Shown here: positions 17,155 through 24,328 of the stretch, in pieces
How the letters are laid out: every line of letters starts with the position of its first letter
How positions within the stretch are numbered: the first letter of the stretch is position 1
DNA from: SZUA-87 sp041687805
GTDB taxonomy: Bacteria > Actinomycetota > Acidimicrobiia > Acidimicrobiales > Aldehydirespiratoraceae
Direction: 5' to 3'
Length of the DNA: 64,000 nt
NCBI GenBank assembly: GCA_041687805.1
Contig: JBDNJK010000084.1
Coordinates: 3,320-67,319, forward strand
Made by a program: the position numbers and the translations under genes
Notes under the pieces: generated by a model
What the model was told of the DNA's origin: nothing
Seen by the model: only the letters and a program-made list of their open reading frames with translations
Database searches by the model: none

Positions 17155-17955
17155 GTGTCGGAGGCTCACGAAAGTATGTCCAATCATTCCGGCCCGCGCA
17201 TTTTCGCGGTAGCCAATCAGAAAGGTGGGGTGGGGAAGACCACAACCACCGTGAATCTCGGTGCAACCATCGCCGATCTCGGCAAACGAGTCATGGTGAT
17301 CGATCTCGATCCCCAAGCGAATGCCACCACCGGCCTTGGCTTGAATCCCAGACAGCTCGACAACTCGATGTATGACGTGCTCCTCCAGGATTTGCCAATG
17401 GAAGATGTCGTCGAACCATCAGAGGTCAAAAATCTATTCGTGGCCCCGGCGAATCTCAATTTGGCAGGAGCCGAAATCGAGTTGGTGCCTGCATTCAGTC
17501 GAGAGCGAAAGCTCAAGGCGGCGATTGAGTCGGTAGCAAACGACTACGACGTCTTTTTGATCGACTGTCCCCCATCGCTTGGGTTGTTGACCATCAATGG
17601 CCTGACCGCAGCCACCGAGGTACTGGTTCCGATTCAGACGGAGTATTACGCGCTGGAGGGCCTTGGCCAACTACTGCGAAACGTCAACCTGGTGAAGCGT
17701 GATCTGAATCCCACACTGGAAATCAGCACCATTGTTCTTGTGATGTTCGATGCACGTACCAAGTTGTCGAGTCAAGTTTCGGCTGATGTGCGGGAACATT
17801 TCGGCGACAAGGTGTGTCGTCAGGTGATTCCCCGCTCGGTTCGCCTCAGCGAGGCTCCGAGTTTTGGACAGCCCATCACCATCTATGACCCGACATCTCG
17901 AGGGGCGATAGCGTATCGAGAATTGGCAAAGGAGATCATCAATGGCGCGTCGTAG
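17155..17955 (+). CDS. parA: Chromosome partitioning ATPase ParA
   Basis: A 266-residue deviant Walker ATPase. Walker A is VANQKGGVGKTTTTVNLGA (about residues 20-38), the A' motif is VMVIDLDPQANATTGLG and the third motif is FLIDCPPSLGLLTINGLTA. It moves ParB-parS complexes on the nucleoid. GTG 17155 has AAGG about ten bases upstream; ATG 17176 with GGAGG eleven bases away is the alternative and would drop seven residues. Its end overlaps parB by 14 bp. Confidence 0.97.
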   Translation: MSEAHESMSNHSGPRIFAVANQKGGVGKTTTTVNLGATIADLGKRVMVIDLDPQANATTGLGLNPRQLDNSMYDVLLQDLPMEDVVEPSEVKNLFVAPANLNLAGAEIELVPAFSRERKLKAAIESVANDYDVFLIDCPPSLGLLTINGLTAATEVLVPIQTEYYALEGLGQLLRNVNLVKRDLNPTLEISTIVLVMFDARTKLSSQVSADVREHFGDKVCRQVIPRSVRLSEAPSFGQPITIYDPTSRGAIAYRELAKEIINGAS

Positions 17956-18835
17956 CGGTCTCGGCAAAGGTCTGAGCTCTCTCATTCCGGCTGATTTGGA
18001 GGGGGAAGGGGCCGTATACCGTGAGCTCGATATCGATTCGGTGGTCCCCAACAGGTACCAGCCGCGCGAACACTTCGACGAGGAGTCACTCAGTTCACTT
18101 GCTGCGTCGATCTCCGAGATAGGCGTAATCCAACCGATCGTGGTTCGTGAAGCCGACGGCGGCGGATACGAACTGATAGCGGGGGAGAGGCGGTGGCGCG
18201 CGGCGCGACGTGCCGGCATTCCTTCGATCCCGGCTTTGATACGTGGGGTCGATGATCTTGCCAGCCTGGAGACGGCGGTCGTCGAGAACCTGCATCGTCA
18301 AGATCTCAACGCACTTGAGGAGGCCTCGGCTTATCAACAGCTGATCGAAGATTTCGGCCTTACCCAAGATTCCGTGTCCAAGAGGGTCGGTAGATCGCGT
18401 TCTGCGGTGGCCAACTCGATTCGTTTGCTACAACTACCTCCGTTGGTGCAGCAGTTGGTGATTGAATCCCAGATCTCGGCGGGACACGCACGGGCCCTGT
18501 TGGCCACACCGGATCGTGAACTACAGGAATCGATCGCCAAGAGGATCGTTACCGAGAGTCTCACCGTACGACAGGTCGAGGAGCTGCTACGTGACGATGC
18601 CAGCGACCCGCAACCGGCAATTGAAATACCAGAAACGGATGACAAGCCACCCATACCGCGGGAGCTCCCAGAAGCTGGTGTGCTGGAATTGGAAGAACTT
18701 CTGTCTGCCCGGCTCGATACCAGGGTGAAAGTGAAGCTGGGGAAGGGCACCGGCCGACTGATGGTCGAGTTCGCCGATCTTGATGATCTGGAACGGATTT
18801 ATCGAATTATCACTCCGCCAGGAACAGTCGTATAA
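17942..18835 (+). CDS. parB: Chromosome partitioning protein ParB (CTPase)
   Basis: A 297-residue ParB. The CTP-binding N-terminal domain has VVPNRYQPREHFDEESLSSL, IGVIQPIVVRE and the arginine motif YELIAGERRWRAARRAGI. The helix-turn-helix that reads parS is at about 140-170 (GLTQDSVSKRVGRSRSAVAN), and a C-terminal dimer domain starts near residue 245. The first residues RRSGLGKGLSSLIP are usual. Coupled to parA by overlap; parS is present upstream. Confidence 0.97.
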   Translation: MARRSGLGKGLSSLIPADLEGEGAVYRELDIDSVVPNRYQPREHFDEESLSSLAASISEIGVIQPIVVREADGGGYELIAGERRWRAARRAGIPSIPALIRGVDDLASLETAVVENLHRQDLNALEEASAYQQLIEDFGLTQDSVSKRVGRSRSAVANSIRLLQLPPLVQQLVIESQISAGHARALLATPDRELQESIAKRIVTESLTVRQVEELLRDDASDPQPAIEIPETDDKPPIPRELPEAGVLELEELLSARLDTRVKVKLGKGTGRLMVEFADLDDLERIYRIITPPGTVV

Positions 18836-18851
18836 GAGTGGTCAGATTCGG

Positions 18852-18869
18852 ATGTGACATATGTCACAT
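18852..18869. promoter_or_regulatory. CRP/FNR-type palindrome between convergent genes
   Basis: An 18-bp perfect palindrome, ATGTGACATATGTCACAT, containing the CRP core TGTGA-N6-TCACA. It lies 17 bp behind the parB stop and 58 bp from the end of the convergent cwlM-like gene, where no gene starts. As a CRP-family operator it has no obvious target; it may act on the DnaA boxes beside it or be chance. Confidence 0.55.
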
Positions 18870-18888
18870 TAGGTTGAGGCTCAAGTAG

Positions 18889-18920
18889 TTATCCACCCCT
18901 ATGGATAAGCCTGTGGATAA
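18889..18920. other. Cluster of three DnaA-box-like 9-mers
   Basis: Within 32 bp lie TTATCCACC (18889-18897), TATGGATAA (18900-18908, inverse TTATCCATA) and TGTGGATAA (18912-18920, inverse of the perfect consensus TTATCCACA). All are within one mismatch of the E. coli-type DnaA box. The site is in the short parB/cwlM convergent gap, about 5.7 kb from dnaA. It could be a DnaA-titrating or regulatory site, or part of an extended origin. Confidence 0.6.
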
Positions 18921-18926
18921 CGATAT

Positions 18927-19907
18927 TTAGTATTCGTGGAGGGGATCAGCACACCATTGGGTGACAGCGCTGCGAAGACCGGCGACTATCGACGCCGACC
19001 TTTCCACGACCAAGGCTGGTGGCCCGACCCGACACCAGATCGCCGGCATACGGGTCTCGCGCAGGATCGGTAGGCGCAGCCCCGACACCGGCAGGTCGGT
19101 GTCGAGAACTTCGCTCAATTTCTCGGCACAACACCCGGCCAGCGATCGTCCCCCGGCTGATTCGAATCCCTCGGTGGCGAAGAAGGCCACCGAGTGATCG
19201 GCGGTGGCCAAGGTCACGCCCATATAAACCCCGCCCTCCCAGGAGTTGGCCGACTTGGCTTGAGTCGACAGATCCGGGTGGTGCAGCGTCAACACATCGG
19301 CGCCGTCGACCCGAAGCCGACGCGCCAAGCTGTCGACGACGGCCGGCAGTCCACCCGGCTCACCGATTACGAAGCGCCGGCCCCCGACGCTGCCGGTAAG
19401 GCTTCTCAACGACTCATTGGCGCGAACTTCGGCCACGGTCTTGGAGCCGGCCGTTCGGCCACGGAGGTGGGCGAGGCAGGTGACGGTGTCTCGGCCGAGG
19501 GCGCCGTCTGGAGTCAAGGCTTGGTTTCTCTGAAAGTCGCGGAGTGCAGCCTCGGTATCAGGGCCGAAAATTCCGTCGACCCAGCCGGCGTCGAATCCGA
19601 ATGAGCCCAACTGCTGTTGCAACTGGGTGACGTCGTCGCCGCGGAACATCGGCGACCGAAGGTAGATCATTCTGTCACCGAGTTGATGATCTGCTTCGAT
19701 CAATGCGGTCCAAGTCTGGCGACCACAGATTCCATCGACGACGAGCCCTCGTCGAGTCTGAAACTCGCAGAGAGATTCCGCCGTGGACGAATCAAACACG
19801 TCGAGATCGGTCAGGCCTTCGGCCCCCATGGCTATCAATCGCCTGTGGAGGTCGTGGACCGAGGGACCCAGGTCTCCGAGTCGGAGCGGAAGTCCTGGAG
19901 TTGTCAT
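18927..19907 (-). CDS. cwlM: CwlM-like protein: two peptidoglycan-binding domains and a degenerate amidase domain
   Basis: A 326-residue protein. Two PG_binding_1 repeats are clear: residues about 8-70 (RLGDLGPSVHDLHRRL ... GICGRQTWTAL) and 82-145 (GDDVTQLQQQLGSFGFD ... DGALGRDTVTCL). The remaining 175 residues resemble an amidase_3 fold, but the zinc ligands cannot be found: the first motif is RRFVIGEPGG instead of the His-containing DPGHG, and no second His motif follows. In mycobacteria CwlM sits at this place beside trxC and is a non-enzymatic activator of MurA. A regulatory pseudo-amidase is therefore likely (inference). ATG 19907 is preferred over TTG 19922. Confidence 0.75.
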   Translation of the reverse strand: MTTPGLPLRLGDLGPSVHDLHRRLIAMGAEGLTDLDVFDSSTAESLCEFQTRRGLVVDGICGRQTWTALIEADHQLGDRMIYLRSPMFRGDDVTQLQQQLGSFGFDAGWVDGIFGPDTEAALRDFQRNQALTPDGALGRDTVTCLAHLRGRTAGSKTVAEVRANESLRSLTGSVGGRRFVIGEPGGLPAVVDSLARRLRVDGADVLTLHHPDLSTQAKSANSWEGGVYMGVTLATADHSVAFFATEGFESAGGRSLAGCCAEKLSEVLDTDLPVSGLRLPILRETRMPAIWCRVGPPALVVERSASIVAGLRSAVTQWCADPLHEY

Positions 19908-19997
19908 GTAGCGGCAATCCAAGTCGGTGTCATCGAATACGAATCGTACAACCCTGGGACGGCGCGAAACGACCGGCTCAGCGAGGGAGAATCGGGC

Positions 19998-20324
19998 TCA
20001 GATGAACTCGGAGATGTCGTCGAGAAGGGCCTGCTTGGGCTTGGCTCCGACAACCCTCTTCACAGGCTTGCCATCCTTGAACAAAATAAGAGTGGGAATG
20101 CTCATGACCTCGAAGCGACGGGCCACGCCCTGGGCTTCATCAACGTTGAGCTTGGCGATTCGCAAAGAGCCGGACTTTTCGGTGGCGATCTCTTCGAGCA
20201 CGGGAGCGATCATCTTGCAGGGCCCGCACCATTCGGCCCAGAAGTCGACGAGTACGGGCTCAGAGGAACCGCCAATCTCCTCATCGAAGGTGGCGTCGGA
20301 TAGGTGGGTGATTACGGCGGACAT
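19998..20324 (-). CDS. trxA: Thioredoxin
   Basis: A 108-residue thioredoxin with the redox motif in VDFWAEWCGPCKMIAPVLEE (WCGPCK near residue 33) and the cis-proline region RRFEVMSIPTLILFKDG. It passes electrons from thioredoxin reductase, whose gene lies 64 bp upstream, to ribonucleotide reductase and other proteins. AGGAAGGGA precedes the ATG. The trxB-trxA-cwlM order matches mycobacteria. Confidence 0.97.
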   Translation of the reverse strand: MSAVITHLSDATFDEEIGGSSEPVLVDFWAEWCGPCKMIAPVLEEIATEKSGSLRIAKLNVDEAQGVARRFEVMSIPTLILFKDGKPVKRVVGAKPKQALLDDISEFI

Positions 20325-20388
20325 TTGTGGTCCCTTCCTAGACAGGCACGTAAGTGCATCGTGGTCAACAACACTCGACGGGGTATTG

Positions 20389-21369
20389 CTATTCCGAAGT
20401 GGCCTCTACATTTGGATTGTTTTCGAGCCAGCGCTCGGTCTCGATCGCGGCCATGCAACCAGATCCCGCCGCGGTGATCGCCTGGCGGAAGTAGTCGTCC
20501 TGCACATCGCCACAGGCAAACACGCCATCGACGTCGGTGCGGGTCGAGTCTGGACGGGTGACGAGATAGCCGTTGTCCTTCAACTCCAACTGCCCCTTGA
20601 ACAAGTCGGTGTTGGGCCTGTGCCCAATGGCGATGAACACGCCGGTTACCGGTAGCACGGAGGATTCGCCCGTCTGAGTGTCGGACAGGCGCAGCCCGGA
20701 GATCGATGACTCACCCTCGTAACCATCGACGATCGAGTTCCAGCGAAACTCGATCTTCTCGTTGGCAAAGGCGCGGTCGCGCATGATCTTGGAGCCACGA
20801 AGTTCGTCACGGCGGTGAACGATCGTTACCTTGCTTGCAAATCGCGAAAGGAATTGGGCTTCTTCAAGCGCTGAGTCACCGCCGCCGATCACGGCAATTT
20901 CCTGATCGCGGAAGAAGAATCCGTCGCAGGTCGCGCATGTTGACAGGCCATGGCCGATCAACTCTGCCTCGCGATCAAGACCCAGCATGAGCGATTGGGC
21001 ACCGGTGGAGATGATGACCGTGTGGGCACGGTTGGTGGGTTCTGCAGTGTTGGGATCACCAACCCAGATTTCGTATGGTCGAGCCGAGAAGTCGACGCGA
21101 GATACCTTCACTGTCTGTATTTCGGCGCCGAACCGCAGTGCCTGATTCCGGAAGTTCTGCATCAACTCCGGACCCATGACACCCTCGGGAAATCCGGGGA
21201 AATTCTCGACGTCGGTGGTGAGCATCAACTGACCGCCGGGCTGATCGCTGGTCGAGCTCGGCTCACCCTCGAGAACGAGCGGCGACAGATTTGCTCGAGC
21301 CGCGTAGATGGCGGCGGTGAGTCCGGCGGGACCGGATCCGATGATGATGACCTCGCGTACATCACTCAT
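20389..21369 (-). CDS. trxB: Thioredoxin-disulfide reductase
   Basis: A 326-residue flavoprotein. FAD binds at IIIGSGPAGLTAAIYAARA (residues 8-26), the redox-active pair is in GLSTCATCDGFFFRDQE (about 135-151), NADPH binds at IAVIGGGDSALEEAQFLSRF, and the second FAD motif is TDVDGVFACGDVQDDYFRQA. It reduces thioredoxin with NADPH. AGGAG precedes the ATG at 21369. It forms an operon with trxA and, further upstream, the sigma/anti-sigma genes, so oxidative-stress control through the SigM-like factor is plausible. Confidence 0.97.
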   Translation of the reverse strand: MSDVREVIIIGSGPAGLTAAIYAARANLSPLVLEGEPSSTSDQPGGQLMLTTDVENFPGFPEGVMGPELMQNFRNQALRFGAEIQTVKVSRVDFSARPYEIWVGDPNTAEPTNRAHTVIISTGAQSLMLGLDREAELIGHGLSTCATCDGFFFRDQEIAVIGGGDSALEEAQFLSRFASKVTIVHRRDELRGSKIMRDRAFANEKIEFRWNSIVDGYEGESSISGLRLSDTQTGESSVLPVTGVFIAIGHRPNTDLFKGQLELKDNGYLVTRPDSTRTDVDGVFACGDVQDDYFRQAITAAGSGCMAAIETERWLENNPNVEATSE

Positions 21370-21431
21370 GATGACTCCTAGTTATTGTCTGGTCTTCCAA
21401 CCGTGCTGGGCACTCAGCGATTCCCGTTTGA

Positions 21432-21878
21432 TCAGACAAATGCGTCGACGATCGCCACCACAACCACTGAGGTGATTATGACGACGTCGATTATCACCGC
21501 GAGATAGAGCTTCTTCGGTGATCCGGAACCGCCTCGAGAGGCCCATGCGCCCAAGCCGAGGATGGTGAGCAGACTGCCGATGAACAAGTGAGCCGACCAG
21601 GTGGCATCGCCAACACCAGCCCCGATCGGAAGATAGGCGTCGGCCAACCGCACCATGATCACGATGGCGAGAACAGTGGAAGCGATGGCCAGAACGAGCG
21701 CCACGAGGCCGTAGACCAATGCCCGAATCGCAATCAGGGCGTTGTCGGTGGTGTATCCCTTGACCCTGTCGACCAGGTCGGCGACCTTGTCTGCCGCCTG
21801 TTCGGGCCAATCGTCGGGGCCAATCGATATGCCCCTCTTGGTGGAGGTCGAGTTGTCAGCGCCCCGGTCGTCGGCCAT
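21432..21878 (-). CDS. Membrane protein of unknown function
   Basis: A 148-residue protein with an acidic cytoplasmic start (MADDRGADNSTSTKRG), an amphipathic helix (DKVADLVDRVKGYTTDNALI) and three hydrophobic segments: ALVYGLVALVLAIASTVLAI, HLFIGSLLTILGLGAWA and LAVIIDVVIITSVVVVAIV. The ATG at 21878 is used because coding-like composition starts there; the longer frame upstream is an overlap with the anti-sigma gene. No family recognised. It lies between the anti-sigma gene and trxB on the same strand, so it is probably part of that operon. Confidence 0.7.
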   Translation of the reverse strand: MADDRGADNSTSTKRGISIGPDDWPEQAADKVADLVDRVKGYTTDNALIAIRALVYGLVALVLAIASTVLAIVIMVRLADAYLPIGAGVGDATWSAHLFIGSLLTILGLGAWASRGGSGSPKKLYLAVIIDVVIITSVVVVAIVDAFV

Positions 21879-21952
21879 GGCGTGGGATCCTACCGCTGTA
21901 CCCCGGTCGTCGCCCCTACCAGCGGCAGCGGTGTCGACTGTTCGGCTATTGC

Positions 21953-22828
21953 TCAGGGCGCGACACTGATTTGGCTGACGCTGACACAAGCTGTGGCGTC
22001 GACCAACAATGCAATAAAGCGGCCCGGCTCCAACTGGATCAATGCGACCAAGTTGGTTGTGCCGTTCATCGAAACCAGGCTGAAATCGGTGAACGATTCG
22101 GGCATCGGCGGGGAGTTCAGCAGAGCGCTGTGGGATGCAAACTCGGCGAGCGCATCCGCGCACAGCGTTGTGATTTCGGGCTGCAATAGCATTGCCCGCG
22201 AGCTCGTGGAGTCTCTTGGGTCGGATGCGACCGCCGCCGCCAACTCCTCTTGCAACGCCTGAACATCGATCGCGTCGGGAAGTAGTGCCGGCAACGGATC
22301 AAACGAAGCGGTGTCTACTGGTGGCAACTCCGGAGGCATTGACGAACCAGCGGAGTCGGCCGCGGCGGGGGAGAATGACTCCGGTGCGAGAGCGCTTTCG
22401 GCCAGAGCTTGATCGTCGCTGGTTGCTGTATCTGCGCGGGCATTTTCCGTGGGGAACGAGGTGGCGGCGGAATCGGACTCGCCTGATGAGTTGCCGATTG
22501 ATCTGATGATGGGCACCGCCAAGGCCAATATGACCACGGCGGCTGCCGCCGTGAGGATCTGCGGCATTCGCGAGCGTCGGGCAATGGAGAGGTCGGTGAC
22601 GTTGGCAGGAACCTGCCCGGCACCGATGGCAGCTGAGATCATCTGGTCGATAACATTGGATTCGAGCGGCGGCACGGGGTCGGTCATGAGCGCGGCAGTG
22701 GCCCTCAACTCCGATGCTCTTTGCATCCAGATCGGATTTGATTCAACCCGCGCCACCTCAGACGGGGATCCCTCGCCATCGAGGTAGGACGAAATGATTT
22801 CGTCGTCTGGTGCGGATGCGTCGATCAT
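21953..22828 (-). CDS. Anti-sigma factor-like membrane protein
   Basis: A 291-residue protein. The N-terminal about 50 residues (DDEIISSYLDGEGSPSEVAR and further) have the form of an anti-sigma domain but lack the Cys/His ligands of zinc anti-sigma factors. One membrane helix follows at about 93-112 (ILTAAAAVVILALAVPIIRS), then an acidic Ser/Ala/Pro-rich linker and an extracytoplasmic domain with two cysteines. Its ATG overlaps the stop of the ECF sigma gene, and the place equals that of mycobacterial rsmA next to sigM. It likely holds the sigma factor inactive at the membrane (inference). Confidence 0.75.
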   Translation of the reverse strand: MIDASAPDDEIISSYLDGEGSPSEVARVESNPIWMQRASELRATAALMTDPVPPLESNVIDQMISAAIGAGQVPANVTDLSIARRSRMPQILTAAAAVVILALAVPIIRSIGNSSGESDSAATSFPTENARADTATSDDQALAESALAPESFSPAAADSAGSSMPPELPPVDTASFDPLPALLPDAIDVQALQEELAAAVASDPRDSTSSRAMLLQPEITTLCADALAEFASHSALLNSPPMPESFTDFSLVSMNGTTNLVALIQLEPGRFIALLVDATACVSVSQISVAP

Positions 22829-23412
22829 GGCTGTGTGTTCTGACGTTGCGATTGGGGTGGGTGGTTCCCGGAAATCAGGTCTGAGAGGCGAGATCTACCT
22901 CTGGAGATTCGCGATCGGACCGTGCCTGGTGCGATATTGATGACTTCGGCGATTTCCGCGTAATCGAGACCAGCGAGGTCGCGCAACACAACAGCCACCC
23001 GAAACTCTTCGGGGAGTTGCGATATGGCAGCGTCGACATCCACCTTCGCGCTAACGATCTCGGCCGGGTCCCGCGGCTTGGAGGAGGCCACGAAACTTTC
23101 GTTGTTGCGGTCGTCTGACAAACCTGGGACGGGTCGTCTTGCGCGACGGCGCAGCTCGTCCAGGCAGGCGTTGGTGGCCACGCGGTAGGCCCATGTGGAG
23201 AAACGGGCTCGTCCGTCGAAACGGGCCAGGCCCTTCACTATTGCGATCAGCGCTTCCTGGGTGGCGTCAAGCGCATCGGCGTCGTTGCCGGCGATGCGAC
23301 GACAAATTGCGTAGATCATCGGCTGGTGGTTGCGCAGCAACTGATCGAGGGCGCGGCGGTCACCTCTCTGGGCTGCTGTGATCAGCGTCGATTCATTGGC
23401 CGATTCAGTAAT
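22825..23412 (-). CDS. sigM: ECF sigma factor, SigM-like; start codon unresolved
   Basis: An ECF sigma factor with region 2 (ALDATQEALIAIVKGLARFD, RFSTWAYRVATNACLDELRR) and region 4 (LPEEFRVAVVLRDLAGLDYA, EVINIAPGTVRSRISRGRSR). The first usual start codon in frame is TTG 23340, but that would cut off the conserved opening TLITAAQRGDRRALDQL, which is open in frame back to a TAG at 23422-23424. Only ATT (23412) or CTG (23385) could start a full protein. An unusual start codon or a sequence error is likely; the coordinate given is the ATT. Its stop overlaps the anti-sigma start. Confidence 0.8.
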   Translation of the reverse strand: MTESANESTLITAAQRGDRRALDQLLRNHQPMIYAICRRIAGNDADALDATQEALIAIVKGLARFDGRARFSTWAYRVATNACLDELRRRARRPVPGLSDDRNNESFVASSKPRDPAEIVSAKVDVDAAISQLPEEFRVAVVLRDLAGLDYAEIAEVINIAPGTVRSRISRGRSRLSDLISGNHPPQSQRQNTQP

Positions 23413-23488
23413 GCGCGGACCCTACCTGATGCCACTCATCCGGTGAGTCGATACCGGTGGCGGAGAATCGACCGGGTATCCATCAGGG

Positions 23489-24328
23489 TCAAGCTGGGAC
23501 CTGGAACGCGATTCCCATCACTCGTGGCCCGCCGTGGGCGCCGATAACGGCACCGATCTTGTCTACTCGGGTGACCTCGTGAGGGACCGATGAGTCGAGC
23601 ATGGCTAGAAAGTCGTCGATGTCGGGGGCTTCGCCGTGCATAACAGCGAGATTCTCGACGGCGGAAAATTCAGCGAGTTTGTCTCTCAGCCACATGAGTG
23701 ACTTGCGGCGAGTGCGCTGCCGGCCCGCTTCCTCGACTTCGCCTGAGGAAATGTCGATGATCGGCTTGATCGAGAGGATCGACCCGAGAAGAGCTTGGGC
23801 GCCTCCGATGCGGCCGCCCTTTTTGAGGTTGTCGAGCGTGTCGAGAGCTCCGAAAACTCGTGTGCGTCGTGTCATCGATTCGACTGTGTCGATGATTGTT
23901 TTGATGTCTGCTCCGTCGGCCGCGAGTTGGGCGGCCGCGAGCACCATTGTTCCCAATCCGGCGGTGATCGTGCGACTATCGATCACCCGAATGTCGGCAT
24001 CAATCGAGTCGGCTGCGGTGACCGCGGATTGCATGGTGGCCGACAGGCCCGCCGACAGGTTGATGCACACGATTGAATCGGCACCCGCCTCGAGCTGAGA
24101 CTCGAAGGCTTTGGCGAAACGCCCAGGGGATGGTGCTGAGGTCTCGGGTAGCTCCGGCGAGCGTTCGAGCCGGTAGTAGAAGTCTCCAACGGTGAGCTCT
24201 TCGCGGTCGACGAACTCGTTGTCGCCGAATCTGATCGACAGCGGCACCACTTCGATGTTCAATTCCTCGATCTCGGTGCCGCGCAGGTCGCACGAACTGT
24301 CGGTGACGATTCTGACAGTCACGGTCAT
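23489..24328 (-). CDS. DegV family protein (fatty acid-binding)
   Basis: A 279-residue DegV protein. The start VRIVTDSSCDLRGTEIEEL, the block FYYRLERSPELPETSAPSPG, and SIVCINLSAGLSATMQSAV and GALDTLDNLKKGGRIGGAQA are family signatures. DegV/FakB-type proteins bind a fatty acid and present it to the kinase FakA. No fakA is nearby. It overlaps the end of the DUF6049 gene by four bases and occupies the position where murJ is found in other actinobacteria. Confidence 0.93.
   Translation of the reverse strand: MTVTVRIVTDSSCDLRGTEIEELNIEVVPLSIRFGDNEFVDREELTVGDFYYRLERSPELPETSAPSPGRFAKAFESQLEAGADSIVCINLSAGLSATMQSAVTAADSIDADIRVIDSRTITAGLGTMVLAAAQLAADGADIKTIIDTVESMTRRTRVFGALDTLDNLKKGGRIGGAQALLGSILSIKPIIDISSGEVEEAGRQRTRRKSLMWLRDKLAEFSAVENLAVMHGEAPDIDDFLAMLDSSVPHEVTRVDKIGAVIGAHGGPRVMGIAFQVPA

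Noticed and set aside
21382..21810. 142-codon Arg/Gly-rich frame behind trxB
   Set aside because: It overlaps the membrane protein gene in another frame; the latter has real membrane helices, this one has shadow composition.
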